From: Thalassospira lucentensis
GTDB taxonomy: Bacteria > Pseudomonadota > Alphaproteobacteria > Rhodospirillales > Thalassospiraceae
Assembly: GCF_032921865.1 (NCBI RefSeq)
Contig: NZ_CP136684.1
Coordinates: 131,501 to 195,500 of the forward strand
Direction of reading: 5' to 3'
DNA: 64,000 nt
The stretch's first letter is position 1. Every line of letters begins with the position of its first letter. Both the position numbers and the translations under genes were made by a program. Below, one piece after another: positions 35,107 through 44,331 of this stretch. A model generated the notes under the pieces. It did not search any database. It saw only the letters and a list, made by a program, of their open reading frames with translations, and was not told where the DNA came from.

Positions 35107-36024
35107 TCAGGCTTCCGTCCCGAACAAACCGCTTGGCCGCAGGAAAAGCACCAGCGCCATAACGATATAAATCAGCATCGATGCAAGTGCGGACCCAATC
35201 GCCGTCGCACTTGCCGGATCGAAAAATGCCTCGAACCCGATGGGCAGCAAAAACCGCCCCATCGTGTCGGTAAAGCCCACCAGAAGCGATCCGATAAGTG
35301 CGCCCTTGATCGACCCGATCCCGCCAATCACGATAACAACGAATGCCAAAATCAGAACCGGCTCGCCCATGCCGACCTGAACCGATTGCGTCGTGCCGAC
35401 AAACGCACCGGCCAACCCGGCCAAGGCCGCACCAAGGGCAAAAACAACCGTATAAAGCCGGTCGATATTGATCCCCAGTGCGGCAATCATTTCGCGGTCG
35501 GCTTCACCGGCGCGAATGCGCGTGCCAAGCCGCGTCTTGCCAATCAGGGCAAAAAGACCCGCCGCCACGATCAGCCCGGCGACAATAATCGCCAGCCGGA
35601 AAATCGGATATTCCGATCCACCGGGCATCGTCACCGTGCCAGAAAGGGCTTCGGGGACATTTAAAAACAGCGGGAAGGACCCGAAAATCCACCGGGTGCC
35701 TTCGGAAAAAATAAGAATAAGCGCAAATGTCGCCAGCACCTGATCAAGGTGATCACGTTTATAAAGCCTGCGGATCACCAGCATCTCAACCAGCGCCCCC
35801 GCAAGGGCGGCCGCCATCAAACTCGCGACAAGGCCAAGCCAGAATGAACCGGTCCATGCCGCAACGGCCGCGCACGCAAACGCGCCCACCATGTAAAGCG
35901 ACCCGTGCGCCAGATTGATCAGCCCCATGACACCAAAAACAAGCGTCAGACCCGATGCCATCAGAAACAGCATGACCCCCGACTGAAGGCCGTTTAGAAG
36001 CTGCTCCAGAAATAAAGAAAACAT
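35107..36024 (-). CDS. LivH-type ABC transporter permease
   Basis: The 305-residue protein has about eight hydrophobic segments and the LivH signature GLTLVFGVMGLINLAHGSLYMVGA near the N-terminus (first part GLTLVFGVMGLINLAHGS). It is separated from the binding-protein gene by 95 bases that hold a strong hairpin, so expression of the membrane parts is likely lower than that of the binding protein. Confidence 0.92.
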   Translation of the reverse strand: MFSLFLEQLLNGLQSGVMLFLMASGLTLVFGVMGLINLAHGSLYMVGAFACAAVAAWTGSFWLGLVASLMAAALAGALVEMLVIRRLYKRDHLDQVLATFALILIFSEGTRWIFGSFPLFLNVPEALSGTVTMPGGSEYPIFRLAIIVAGLIVAAGLFALIGKTRLGTRIRAGEADREMIAALGINIDRLYTVVFALGAALAGLAGAFVGTTQSVQVGMGEPVLILAFVVIVIGGIGSIKGALIGSLLVGFTDTMGRFLLPIGFEAFFDPASATAIGSALASMLIYIVMALVLFLRPSGLFGTEA

Positions 36025-36047
36025 AAAGGAAAACTCCGTCGCAAGAT

Positions 36048-36087
36048 GGCGGGCATCAGCCCCGGAAACCGGGCACGAATGCCCGCC
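36048..36087 (-). other. Intercistronic hairpin between binding-protein and permease genes
   Basis: GGCGGGCAT (36048-36056) and ATGCCCGCC (36079-36087) pair perfectly, and an inner CCCGG-AAA-CCGGG stem sits in the loop. No T run follows on either strand. Such structures commonly stabilise the upstream binding-protein message or reduce read-through into permease genes. Confidence 0.6.
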
Positions 36088-36119
36088 GAACTTGCCAGTC
36101 TATGAAACAGACTTCGTCG

Positions 36120-37259
36120 TTACATCGCACATTCCGATGCATAGGCATCGGCATGATCGATAAGGGCTGTGCCAATGATCTTGTTGGTCAGAACGTCGCC
36201 TTCCTTCACCACTTCACGGACATAGATGTCCTGGATCGGATGCTGGTTCGGGCCAAAGATGAATTTGCCACGGACGGAATTGAAGTCCGCCGCACGCAGC
36301 GCATCACGGAATGCGTCGGCATCCTTGACGTCGGCCTTGCCCATTGCCGACAGCAACAGATTGGCGGTGTCAAAGCCATATGACGCATAGATCGACGGCA
36401 GGCGGCCATATTCCGCCTGGAAGGTTTCGACAAATGCCTTGTTGGTGTCGTTGTCGATGTCCTTGGACCAGTTGGCGGTGTTTTTGATGCCAATCGCCGC
36501 ATCACCAATCGCGCCAAGGATCCCCTGATCCAGCGAGAATGCCGGACCGATCAGCGGAATGTCCACACCCGACTGGGCATACTGTTTCATGAACGCAATG
36601 CCCATGCCGCCCGGCAGGAAGAAGAACACGCTGTCCGCACCCGATGCACGGATCTGTGCGATTTCGGCGGCATAGTCGGTCTGACCAAGCTTGGTGTAGA
36701 CCTCGCCCGATACATCCCCCAGATAGAAACGTTTGAAACCGGCGATGGAATCTTTGCCCGCCGGATAGTTCGGCGCCATCACAAAGGTTTTCTCGTAACC
36801 GGCACTGGTCGCATAACCGCCTGCGGCTTCATGCAGGTTGTCGTTCTGGTACGAAACGCTGAAGTAATTCTTGTTGCAGCCCTTGCCCGCCAATTGCGAC
36901 GGCGCGGCATTGACCGAAAGATAGAACTTGTCCTGTGCCACTGCCGACGGCACAACCGCCATCGCCAGGTTCGACCAGATAATACCGGTCAGCACATCGA
37001 CCTTCTCGCTCTGGATCATTTTATCGGCCAACTGAACCGCGATATCGGGTTTCTGCTGATCGTCTTCGATCACAACCGTCAGGTCCGGGTTATTGGCCTG
37101 CTTGACCGCCAGCATGAAACCATCGCGCGCGTCGATGCCAAGCCCCGCACCGCCACCCGAAAGGGTCGTGATCATGCCAACCTTGACCGGCTCGGCCTGT
37201 GCCGCCCCCGCCATCAAAAGCGCAGCCAAAGCTGCGATTGTCGTCTTAGTGCCCTTCAT
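36120..37259 (-). CDS. LivK-type periplasmic substrate-binding protein
   Basis: The 379-residue protein has a signal peptide (cleavage after AGAAQA, residue ~22) and the type 1 periplasmic-binding fold beginning VKVGMITTLSGGGAGLG. Two cysteines occur, one at the C-terminus (SECAM). It captures the ligand for the LivFGHM-type importer encoded downstream. Sequence alone does not give the ligand; its place beside tryptophan and anthranilate breakdown genes suggests an aromatic acid or amino acid such as kynurenine or anthranilate. Confidence 0.92.
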   Translation of the reverse strand: MKGTKTTIAALAALLMAGAAQAEPVKVGMITTLSGGGAGLGIDARDGFMLAVKQANNPDLTVVIEDDQQKPDIAVQLADKMIQSEKVDVLTGIIWSNLAMAVVPSAVAQDKFYLSVNAAPSQLAGKGCNKNYFSVSYQNDNLHEAAGGYATSAGYEKTFVMAPNYPAGKDSIAGFKRFYLGDVSGEVYTKLGQTDYAAEIAQIRASGADSVFFFLPGGMGIAFMKQYAQSGVDIPLIGPAFSLDQGILGAIGDAAIGIKNTANWSKDIDNDTNKAFVETFQAEYGRLPSIYASYGFDTANLLLSAMGKADVKDADAFRDALRAADFNSVRGKFIFGPNQHPIQDIYVREVVKEGDVLTNKIIGTALIDHADAYASECAM

Positions 37260-37305
37260 TAAAGCCTCCGTGTTTATGTTTTTATCTACTCAGCAACATC
37301 GGCAT

Positions 37306-37334
37306 TCCGTGACTTTGTTGTTTTTTGTCACGGA
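37306..37334. promoter_or_regulatory. Inverted repeat upstream of the transporter genes
   Basis: TCCGTGAC and GTCACGGA are perfect eight-base inverted copies with a 13-base T-rich spacer, 47 bases before the binding-protein start and 58 bases after the tryptophan dioxygenase stop. It may be an operator for a second promoter serving the transporter genes; no T run fits a terminator on the minus strand. Confidence 0.45.
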
Positions 37335-37391
37335 CTTATCGACCTGATGCCTGCCCCTGATTTTGCAGTGTTCCATCAGGCCCGTCCATCC

Positions 37392-38261
37392 TCAAAGCGT
37401 GGTTCGCACCCGCCAGAGTTCCGGAAACAGTTCAACTTCCAGCATTTTTTTAAGGTAACTCACCCCGCCGGTCCCCCCGGTCCCGCGTTTGAAGCCAATG
37501 ACGCGCTCCACCGTGGTCACATGGTTGAACCGCCAACGCCGGAAATAATCCTCAAAATCCACAAGCTTCTCGGCCAGCTCATAAAGCGGCCAATGCTTTT
37601 CAGGCGCGCTGTAAACCCGATGCCACGCCGCAATCACCTCGTCATGTGCTTCATATGGCGCACTGACATCGCGCGATAAAACCGCATCTGGCACCGTAAT
37701 CCCCTCGCGCGCCAAAAGGGCCAGCGCCTCGTCATAAAGGCTGGGCGTTGCCAGTTCGGCGTTGAGCATCTCGGTAATGTCGTTGCGGTGCGCATGCGGG
37801 CGCAACATCGCATGGTTCCGATTGCCTAACATAAACTCGATCTGGCGATACTGATAGGACTGGAAGCCCGACGACGGACCCAGCGCATCGCGAAATGTCG
37901 TATAATCGCTTGGCGTCATGGTCCGCAAAACGTCCCACGCATTGTTCAATTGCTCGAATATGCGCGATACCCGCGCCAGCATCTTGAATGCCGGTTGCAG
38001 ACGACCTTCACGGATGGCATCGCGTGCCGCCGTAATTTCCCGGATCGCAAGCTTCATCCACAATTCGGATGTCTGATGCTGAATGATAAACAGCAACTCA
38101 TCCTGCGCATCGGTCAATGGATGCTGGGCACTCAGAACCGCATCCAGCGCCAGATAATCACCATACGACATCTGATCGGAAAAATCGGTGCGCGCGCCCT
38201 CGGTGCTGGGGTCATAGGGCTGGTTCATCGGGCAGCCGGTATTCTTGGCTTTATCGCTCAT
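37392..38261 (-). CDS. kynA: Tryptophan 2,3-dioxygenase
   Basis: From ATG 38261 the enzyme has 289 residues and the full family pattern: [18 protein letters not shown] with the distal histidine, [15 protein letters not shown], the proximal heme histidine region [15 protein letters not shown] and the C-terminal [11 protein letters not shown] loop. It opens the indole ring of L-tryptophan with O2 to give N-formylkynurenine. It is the last of the catabolic genes before the transporter and overlaps kynureninase by four bases (ATGA). Confidence 0.96.
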   Translation of the reverse strand: MSDKAKNTGCPMNQPYDPSTEGARTDFSDQMSYGDYLALDAVLSAQHPLTDAQDELLFIIQHQTSELWMKLAIREITAARDAIREGRLQPAFKMLARVSRIFEQLNNAWDVLRTMTPSDYTTFRDALGPSSGFQSYQYRQIEFMLGNRNHAMLRPHAHRNDITEMLNAELATPSLYDEALALLAREGITVPDAVLSRDVSAPYEAHDEVIAAWHRVYSAPEKHWPLYELAEKLVDFEDYFRRWRFNHVTTVERVIGFKRGTGGTGGVSYLKKMLEVELFPELWRVRTTL

Positions 38262-39451
38262 GTCACGGCATTCCTTTTGTGGAATTCCGGCTTGTCCCAT
38301 GCACGGGTTTTCATGATATCGGCCAAAATCTTCACCGCCCCATCGACATCGTTGTTGTCGATATAAAGCGGGGTAAAGCCGAACCGGATGATATCAGGTG
38401 CCCTGAAATCACCAATCACGCCGCGCGAAATCAAGGCCTGCATCACCGCATAACCGTCTGCGAATTTGAACGATACCTGCGATCCGCGCTTGTTCGCATC
38501 ACGCGGGCTTGCCAGTTCCAGCATCGGACAACTTGCCTCGACCCCGGCAATGAACTGATCGCAAAGCTCAATGCTGCGTTTGCGGATATCGGCCATCTCG
38601 ACCCCGTCCCACGCCTTCATCGCCTCTTCCAGAACCGTCATCTGAATGACCGGCGGGGTTCCAACCCGCATCCGCGAAACATCGGGTGCCGGGCTGTATT
38701 CAAGGTCAAAGGCAAACGGGGCCGCATGGCCAAGCCATCCCGACAATGCCGGGCGCACGGTCTTCGCATGATCGGGCCTGACATAAATGAATGCCGGGGC
38801 ACCCGGACCACCATTCAGATACTTGTAAGTGCAACCCACCGCAAAATCGGCCTCGCATCCCGCAAGATCGACCGGAACCGCCCCCGCCGAATGCGCCAGA
38901 TCCCAGATCACGATTGCGCCTGCATCATGGGCCAGTTTGGTGATCCGTTTCATGTCATACATCCGCCCGGTGCGGTAATCGACATGGGTCAGCATCAGAA
39001 CCGCAAGGTCTTCATTGATCAGGCTTTCGACATCTTCCGGGTTTGGCGTCTTAAGCACATGGCCCTTATCAAGGCTTTTGATCAAGCCATCGGCGATATA
39101 AAGGTCGGTCGGGAAATTGCCATTGTCCGACACCACCACCTTGCGATCCGGCTTCATTTCAAGCGCACTGGCAAGCGCCTGATAAACCTTGATCGACAAA
39201 GTATCGCCCATCACCACCGTACCCGGTGCCGCCCCGATCAGACGCGCGACCAGATCGCCAACGCGTTTGGGCTGCTCCATCCACCGGGCGTCGTTCCAGC
39301 CGCGAATAAGCATCTCGCCCCATTCGTCACTGATCATGGATTTGGCACGCGCGGCCGCCGTTTTCGGCATCGCGCCCAATGAATTACCATCAAGGTAAAT
39401 CACCCCGTCAGGGATATGGAACAAGGCTTTGGTGGCGACAAAGTCAATCAT
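38258..39451 (-). CDS. kynU: Kynureninase
   Basis: The 397-residue PLP enzyme has [11 protein letters not shown] at the N-terminus, the [15 protein letters not shown] segment with the cofactor-binding Asp and the Schiff-base lysine in [12 protein letters not shown]. It cleaves kynurenine to anthranilate and alanine. It overlaps the CoA ligase stop upstream and the kynA start downstream by four bases each, so anthranilate release and activation are encoded together. Confidence 0.96.
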   Translation of the reverse strand: MIDFVATKALFHIPDGVIYLDGNSLGAMPKTAAARAKSMISDEWGEMLIRGWNDARWMEQPKRVGDLVARLIGAAPGTVVMGDTLSIKVYQALASALEMKPDRKVVVSDNGNFPTDLYIADGLIKSLDKGHVLKTPNPEDVESLINEDLAVLMLTHVDYRTGRMYDMKRITKLAHDAGAIVIWDLAHSAGAVPVDLAGCEADFAVGCTYKYLNGGPGAPAFIYVRPDHAKTVRPALSGWLGHAAPFAFDLEYSPAPDVSRMRVGTPPVIQMTVLEEAMKAWDGVEMADIRKRSIELCDQFIAGVEASCPMLELASPRDANKRGSQVSFKFADGYAVMQALISRGVIGDFRAPDIIRFGFTPLYIDNNDVDGAVKILADIMKTRAWDKPEFHKRNAVT

Positions 39452-41082
39452 GCAGACATTTCCTGTTTCAGACGGAATCGCTGGATTTTTCCAGTCGCGG
39501 TTTTCGGTAACGCGTCGATAAACAGGATCGAACGCGGATATTTATAAGGTGCAATCGTCGCCTTGACATGATCCTGCAAAAGCTTCGCCATTTCGGGTGA
39601 CGGATTGGCATTCGGGGTCAATACCACATGCGCCTGCACGATATAACCGCGTTCCTCGTCAGCAGCCGCCACCACCGCACATTCCGCCACATCCGGGTGT
39701 GCCAGCAATGCTGCCTCGACCTCGGGCCCGGCAATGTTATAGCCCGACGAAACGATCATATCGTCATTACGCGCGGCAAAATGGAAATAGCCGTCACTAT
39801 CGACAAAAAACGCATCCCCCGTCAGGTTCCAGCCATCGCGCACATAGCCATGCTGCCGATCATCGGCCAGATACCGGCACCCGGTCGGGCCACGCACCGC
39901 AAGCTTGCCAATGGTGCCAACCGGAAGCTCGTTCATTTCATCATCAACGATCCTGGCTTCATATCCGCCCACCGGCCGTCCGGTGCAGGCCGGGTGACTG
40001 TCGCCAAACCGGTTGGAAATAAAGATATGCAGCATCTCGGTCGCACCAATCCCGTCCAGCATCGGCTTGCCGGTCTTTTCCATCCATGCCTTGTAAACGG
40101 GTGCTGGCAATGTCTCGCCCGCTGAAACGGCGGCACGAAGGGACGATAAATCCGCCCCGTCTTCCATCGCCGCCAGCATCGCCCGATACGCCGTCGGCGC
40201 GGTAAAGCACACGGTTGCCTTATAGGTTTCGATAATCTCGATCATGTTGGGCGGCGACGCCTTTTCAAGCAATGTCGCCGTCGCCCCGAACCGAAGCGGA
40301 AAGACGGCCAACCCGCCAAGCCCAAAGGTAAAGGCAAGCGGCGGCGATCCGACAAACACATCATCGGGCGTCACATTCAGGACTTCCTTGGCATAGCCAT
40401 CGGCAATGATCAGAAGATCACGATGGAAATGCATGGTTGCCTTGGGCTCCCCCGTCGTTCCCGATGTGAAACCCAGCAACGCCACATCATCGCGCCCGGT
40501 CTTGACCGCCTCATATTTCACCGATTTGGTCAGCGCAATGCGATCCAGTTCCGCATCATGATTGGCCGTACCGTCAAAACCGATGACTTTCTTAAGGAAC
40601 CTGCTGTCCTTCGCACACGCCACCAGTTCGTCCATCAGGCGCGTATCGCAAAGGGCAAATTCGATCTCGGCCTTGTCAACGATCTGCGCCAGTTCACCGG
40701 CACGCAGCATCGGCATGGTATTGACCACAACCGCCCCCGCCTTGGTCGCGGCTAACCAGCACGCCACCATCGCCGGATTATTGGCCGACCGGATCAAAAC
40801 CCGGTTGCCGGGCTTAACGCCATAATCCTCGGCCAGCGCATGGGCAATGCGGTTGGTCCAGTCGGATAATTCCTTGTATGTCCGCTGACGGCCATTGCCG
40901 ATCAGGGCGGTATTATCGCCAAATCCCTGTTCGACCATCCGGTCGGTCAGCTCGACCCCGGCATTGAGATATTCGGGATACTGAAACTTTTCGAGGTTAA
41001 AGACCGGCCAACTTTCGACCGGTGGCAGATTGTCCCTTGCGAACGTATCGCTATGTGCGGTCGGACCCAGAACGTGCGACAT
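39448..41082 (-). CDS. 2-aminobenzoate (benzoate-type) CoA ligase
   Basis: From ATG 41082 the protein has 544 residues with AMP-ligase motifs: phosphate loop FTSGTTGEPKATMHFHRD, GATEMLHIF and the C-terminal lysine in KTATGKIQRFRL. It belongs to the benzoate-CoA ligase group. In this cluster, directly following kynureninase substrates, anthranilate is the expected acid, giving 2-aminobenzoyl-CoA. CAGGGG lies nine bases before the ATG; an in-frame upstream start at 41130 would overlap the previous gene by 29 bases and is less likely. Confidence 0.92.
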   Translation of the reverse strand: MSHVLGPTAHSDTFARDNLPPVESWPVFNLEKFQYPEYLNAGVELTDRMVEQGFGDNTALIGNGRQRTYKELSDWTNRIAHALAEDYGVKPGNRVLIRSANNPAMVACWLAATKAGAVVVNTMPMLRAGELAQIVDKAEIEFALCDTRLMDELVACAKDSRFLKKVIGFDGTANHDAELDRIALTKSVKYEAVKTGRDDVALLGFTSGTTGEPKATMHFHRDLLIIADGYAKEVLNVTPDDVFVGSPPLAFTFGLGGLAVFPLRFGATATLLEKASPPNMIEIIETYKATVCFTAPTAYRAMLAAMEDGADLSSLRAAVSAGETLPAPVYKAWMEKTGKPMLDGIGATEMLHIFISNRFGDSHPACTGRPVGGYEARIVDDEMNELPVGTIGKLAVRGPTGCRYLADDRQHGYVRDGWNLTGDAFFVDSDGYFHFAARNDDMIVSSGYNIAGPEVEAALLAHPDVAECAVVAAADEERGYIVQAHVVLTPNANPSPEMAKLLQDHVKATIAPYKYPRSILFIDALPKTATGKIQRFRLKQEMSA

Positions 41083-41101
41083 GGTTAAGCCCCTGATACA
41101 G

Positions 41102-42271
41102 CTATTTTTGTGCCAGCGTTTGCCGTGCAATGATTATTTTTTGGACGTCTGACGCGCCTTCATAAATCCGAAGGGCGCGAATTTCCCGATACAGCGTTTC
41201 AACAATGTGACCAGAACGCACACCATCGCCGCCATGTATTTGTACCGCCTTGTCGATGACGGTTTGGGCATGATCGGTTGAATAAAGTTTTGCCATCGCG
41301 GCCTCGCGCGACACCCGCGATGCCCCGCTGTCCTTAAGCCACGCGGCGCGATAAACCAGAAGCGCACTGGCATCGACGTCAAGCGCCATGTCGGCCACAT
41401 GCCCCTGCACCATCTGCAAATCAAAAAGCGGCGCACCAAACAATTCACGCGACTGAACGCGTGCAATGGTTTCCTCAAGCGCACGACGGGCAAAGCCCAA
41501 GGCAGCCGCGGCAACGGTGGACCGGAACACGTCCAGAACCGACATCGCGATCTTGAACCCTTCACCCGGAAGGCCAATCAGGGCCGTCGCCGGTATACGG
41601 CAATCGCTGAATTTCAACCGCGCCAACGGATGCGGCGCAATGGTTTCCAGCCGCTCGGCAATCGAAAGGCCCGGTGTGCTGGCAGGTACCAGAAAGGCCG
41701 AAAGCCCCTTGGCCCCCGGTGCCTCGCCGGTGCGGGCAAAGACGCAATAAAAATCGGCAATCCCGCCATTGGAAATCCAGGTTTTCTCGCCATTCAGGAC
41801 AAAATCGCTGCCATCCGCACGGGCTTCCAGCGCGATATTGGCAACATCCGATCCTGATTGCGGTTCGGTCAGGGCAAAGGCCGCAATCGCCTTGCCGGAC
41901 CGGACTTTCGGCAGGATCTCTGCGCGCTGTGCCCTGGTGCCAAACAGCGAAATCGCCCCGCTGCCAAGCCCCTGCATGGCAAAGGCAAAATCAGCCAGCC
42001 CGTCATAACGCGCCAGCGTCTCCCGGATCAGGCAAAGCGACCGGACATCAAGTTTTGCGCCGTCCTGATCGGGGTCACAATCCGGGTCAATCGCGGCATG
42101 CTTCAGCCATCCGCCATCATTAAGCCGCGCCACCAAATCGCGGCACGCCCCATCGACATCATGATGATCGATACCGTCAAGATTGGCCGCCGCCCACGCA
42201 TCAAGCCGTGCGGCAAGGTCGCGGTGCCGGTCTTCGAAAAACGGCCAGTCAAGATAGGACGTATCAGCCAT
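41102..42271 (-). CDS. Acyl-CoA dehydrogenase
   Basis: The 389-residue flavoprotein has the FAD-binding [26 protein letters not shown] and the C-terminal [14 protein letters not shown] segment of the acyl-CoA dehydrogenase family. It would oxidise a ring-derived CoA ester in the lower anthranilate pathway; glutaryl- or isovaleryl-type enzymes are the nearest relatives by motif. It overlaps the enoyl-CoA hydratase by one base (TGATG type) and precedes the ligase by 19 bases. Confidence 0.9.
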   Translation of the reverse strand: MADTSYLDWPFFEDRHRDLAARLDAWAAANLDGIDHHDVDGACRDLVARLNDGGWLKHAAIDPDCDPDQDGAKLDVRSLCLIRETLARYDGLADFAFAMQGLGSGAISLFGTRAQRAEILPKVRSGKAIAAFALTEPQSGSDVANIALEARADGSDFVLNGEKTWISNGGIADFYCVFARTGEAPGAKGLSAFLVPASTPGLSIAERLETIAPHPLARLKFSDCRIPATALIGLPGEGFKIAMSVLDVFRSTVAAAALGFARRALEETIARVQSRELFGAPLFDLQMVQGHVADMALDVDASALLVYRAAWLKDSGASRVSREAAMAKLYSTDHAQTVIDKAVQIHGGDGVRSGHIVETLYREIRALRIYEGASDVQKIIIARQTLAQK

Positions 42272-43083
42272 CAGTTCCCCTCGAACACCGGTTTTTCCTT
42301 GGCGACAAATGCCTTGTAGGCACGGTTGAAATCCTCGGTCTGCATGCAGATCGCCTGCGCCTGCGCTTCGGCCTCAATCGCCTGTTCGATCCCCATATTC
42401 CATTCCTGCGCCAGCATGGTTTTGGTCATCATGTGACCGAAATTCGGGCCTTCGGAAATCCGGGTCGCCAATGCAATCGCCTCGGCCTCCAGAACATCAC
42501 CCTCGACCAGCCGGTTATAGAAGCCCCACCGCTCGCCCTCATCGGCACTCATGGATCGTCCGGTATAAAGAAGTTCGGCGGCCCGGCCCTGCCCGATGAT
42601 GCGCGGCAGGATCGCACATGCCCCCATGTCACAGCCCGCAAGCCCGACACGGGTAAACAGGAACGCCGTTTTCGATACCGGGGTCGCGATGCGCAAATCT
42701 GACGCCATCGCAATGATCGCCCCCGCACCAACGCAAATGCCGTCGACGGCCGCAATCACCGGCTTGCCACAGCCAATGATCGCCTTGACCAGATCGCCGG
42801 TCATGCGGGTAAATTCCAGAAGCCCCTTCATGTCCTTGTCGATCAGCGGGCCGATAATGTCGTGCACATCCCCGCCCGAACAGAAATTGCCACCGTTCGA
42901 TCCGAACACCACCGCCTTGATATCATCGGCATAAACCAGATCGCGAAACGTATCGCGAAGCTCGGCATAACTCTCGAAAGTCAGCGGGTTTTTGCGTTCC
43001 GGCCGATCCAGCGAAATGACCGCAACATCGCCTTCCATGCGCCAGTTGAAATGCTTTGGCGTGATGTTTGCCATCTTAGTCAT
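42271..43083 (-). CDS. Enoyl-CoA hydratase/isomerase family protein
   Basis: The 270-residue crotonase-fold protein has the oxyanion-hole segments [17 protein letters not shown] and [17 protein letters not shown]. The usual catalytic glutamates are not clearly present ([17 protein letters not shown]), so it may be an isomerase or ring hydrolase rather than a classical hydratase. It acts on an aminobenzoyl-CoA-derived alicyclic ester by context. It overlaps the MarR gene by eight bases. Confidence 0.88.
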   Translation of the reverse strand: MTKMANITPKHFNWRMEGDVAVISLDRPERKNPLTFESYAELRDTFRDLVYADDIKAVVFGSNGGNFCSGGDVHDIIGPLIDKDMKGLLEFTRMTGDLVKAIIGCGKPVIAAVDGICVGAGAIIAMASDLRIATPVSKTAFLFTRVGLAGCDMGACAILPRIIGQGRAAELLYTGRSMSADEGERWGFYNRLVEGDVLEAEAIALATRISEGPNFGHMMTKTMLAQEWNMGIEQAIEAEAQAQAICMQTEDFNRAYKAFVAKEKPVFEGN

Positions 43084-43573
43084 GGTGCGCCTCGTTATGA
43101 TGATAAACAGTCCGAAGGATACGGATCAGGGCATCGGCATCACTGGCCGACAGATCGGAAAACAGCTCGGACACCCAGCCTTCATGCACAAGGGCCCGCT
43201 CGGCAAAATCCTTTTCGCCCGCTTCCGTCAGGCGCACGATCGATGCCCGGCGATCATTTTCAACCGGCACCCGGACCAGCATCCCCTCGGTCACAAGCCG
43301 GTCAACAATCCCGGTAACATTGCCGTTTGAAACCATCAACGCACTTGAAAGCTCGCTCATGCGCATCCCGTCGCGGGACCGGTAAAGTGCGGCCATCACG
43401 TCAAAGCGCGGCAGGGTGGAGCCGAATTCAAGGCGCATTTTCTCGCGAAGCTCACCCTCGATCTTGCGCGACACGCGCAATACCTGAAGCCACGCCCGCA
43501 AACGCGCCTTTGAAATATCCGATGTTTCATTGTGCGGCATATCGGGGTCGCGGACTGTTTTATCCATATTCAT
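43076..43573 (-). CDS. MarR family transcriptional regulator
   Basis: From ATG 43573 (GGAGGAGAGAT just upstream) the protein has 165 residues with the MarR winged helix-turn-helix: [25 protein letters not shown] and the wing ending [12 protein letters not shown]. MarR regulators of aromatic-CoA pathways are usually relieved by an aryl-CoA. It is encoded inside the operon it probably represses and overlaps the SDR gene by four bases. The palindrome at 46719-46751 before the monooxygenase gene is a candidate site. Confidence 0.92.
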   Translation of the reverse strand: MNMDKTVRDPDMPHNETSDISKARLRAWLQVLRVSRKIEGELREKMRLEFGSTLPRFDVMAALYRSRDGMRMSELSSALMVSNGNVTGIVDRLVTEGMLVRVPVENDRRASIVRLTEAGEKDFAERALVHEGWVSELFSDLSASDADALIRILRTVYHHNEAHHD

Positions 43574-44328
43574 ATCTCTCCTCCCGATACCGAAATCGCC
43601 TGCCCGGTGATCGATGCGGCATGGCTGCTTGCCAGCCACATCACGGTCTGGGCAACTTCTTCGGGCTGGATCAACCGGTTCTGCGGATTGATCTTCGCAA
43701 GGCTTGCGCGTGCGTCTTCCGCACTCATGCCGGTTTTCGCAACGATATTGGCAACCGATTGTTCAAGCATCGGTGTTTCCATGAAACCGGGGCACACCGC
43801 ATTAACCGTGATCGGCGTCGCGGCCAACTCGGTCGCAAGGCTTTTGACAAGCCCGACCACCGCATGCTTTGCCGCGCAATAGGCGGTGACATAGGCATAA
43901 CCCTTAAGCCCCGCCGTCGATGCAATCGAAATCAATCGCCCCGGCCTGGCGCGGTCCATCACGTTCAACCCCTCGCGGAACGTCAAAAACGTGCCGGTCA
44001 GATTGACGTCCATCGTGCGCTTCCAAAGGTCGATGGATGTTTTGCCAAATGGCGCGCTTTCGGCCATACCGGCATTGGCAATCACCAGATCGGGCGCGCC
44101 GATCACATCGCAGAATGTGCCAAACATCGCGCGCACCGATGCCTCATCCGTCACATCGGCGGGAATGGCGGTGATATTGGGATGTTTTGCCACCTCGGCC
44201 AGCATTTCGGCACGGCGGCCTGATACCGCGACCTTGACCCCGGCATCGGCCAGCATGCGGGCCATCACGGCCCCCACGCCGGTTCCACCGCCGGTAATCA
44301 ATGCTGTGCTGATGGCAAGGTTTCCCAT
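43570..44328 (-). CDS. Short-chain dehydrogenase/reductase
   Basis: The 252-residue Rossmann enzyme has TALITGGGTGVGAVMARML, NAGMAESAPFG and the catalytic YCAAKHAVVG. It probably oxidises or reduces a 3-hydroxy/keto intermediate of the anthranilate route. It starts three bases after the monooxygenase gene. Exact substrate unknown. Confidence 0.9.
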   Translation of the reverse strand: MGNLAISTALITGGGTGVGAVMARMLADAGVKVAVSGRRAEMLAEVAKHPNITAIPADVTDEASVRAMFGTFCDVIGAPDLVIANAGMAESAPFGKTSIDLWKRTMDVNLTGTFLTFREGLNVMDRARPGRLISIASTAGLKGYAYVTAYCAAKHAVVGLVKSLATELAATPITVNAVCPGFMETPMLEQSVANIVAKTGMSAEDARASLAKINPQNRLIQPEEVAQTVMWLASSHAASITGQAISVSGGEI

Positions 44329-44331
44329 GGG

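Noticed and set aside
32685-37259. Naming the Liv-type importer as a branched-chain amino-acid transporter
   Set aside because: Family membership is clear, but the ligand cannot be read from sequence and context favours an aromatic substrate.
38117-39382. 421-codon plus-strand frame opposite kynureninase
   Set aside because: Antisense shadow; the minus-strand product has every kynureninase motif.
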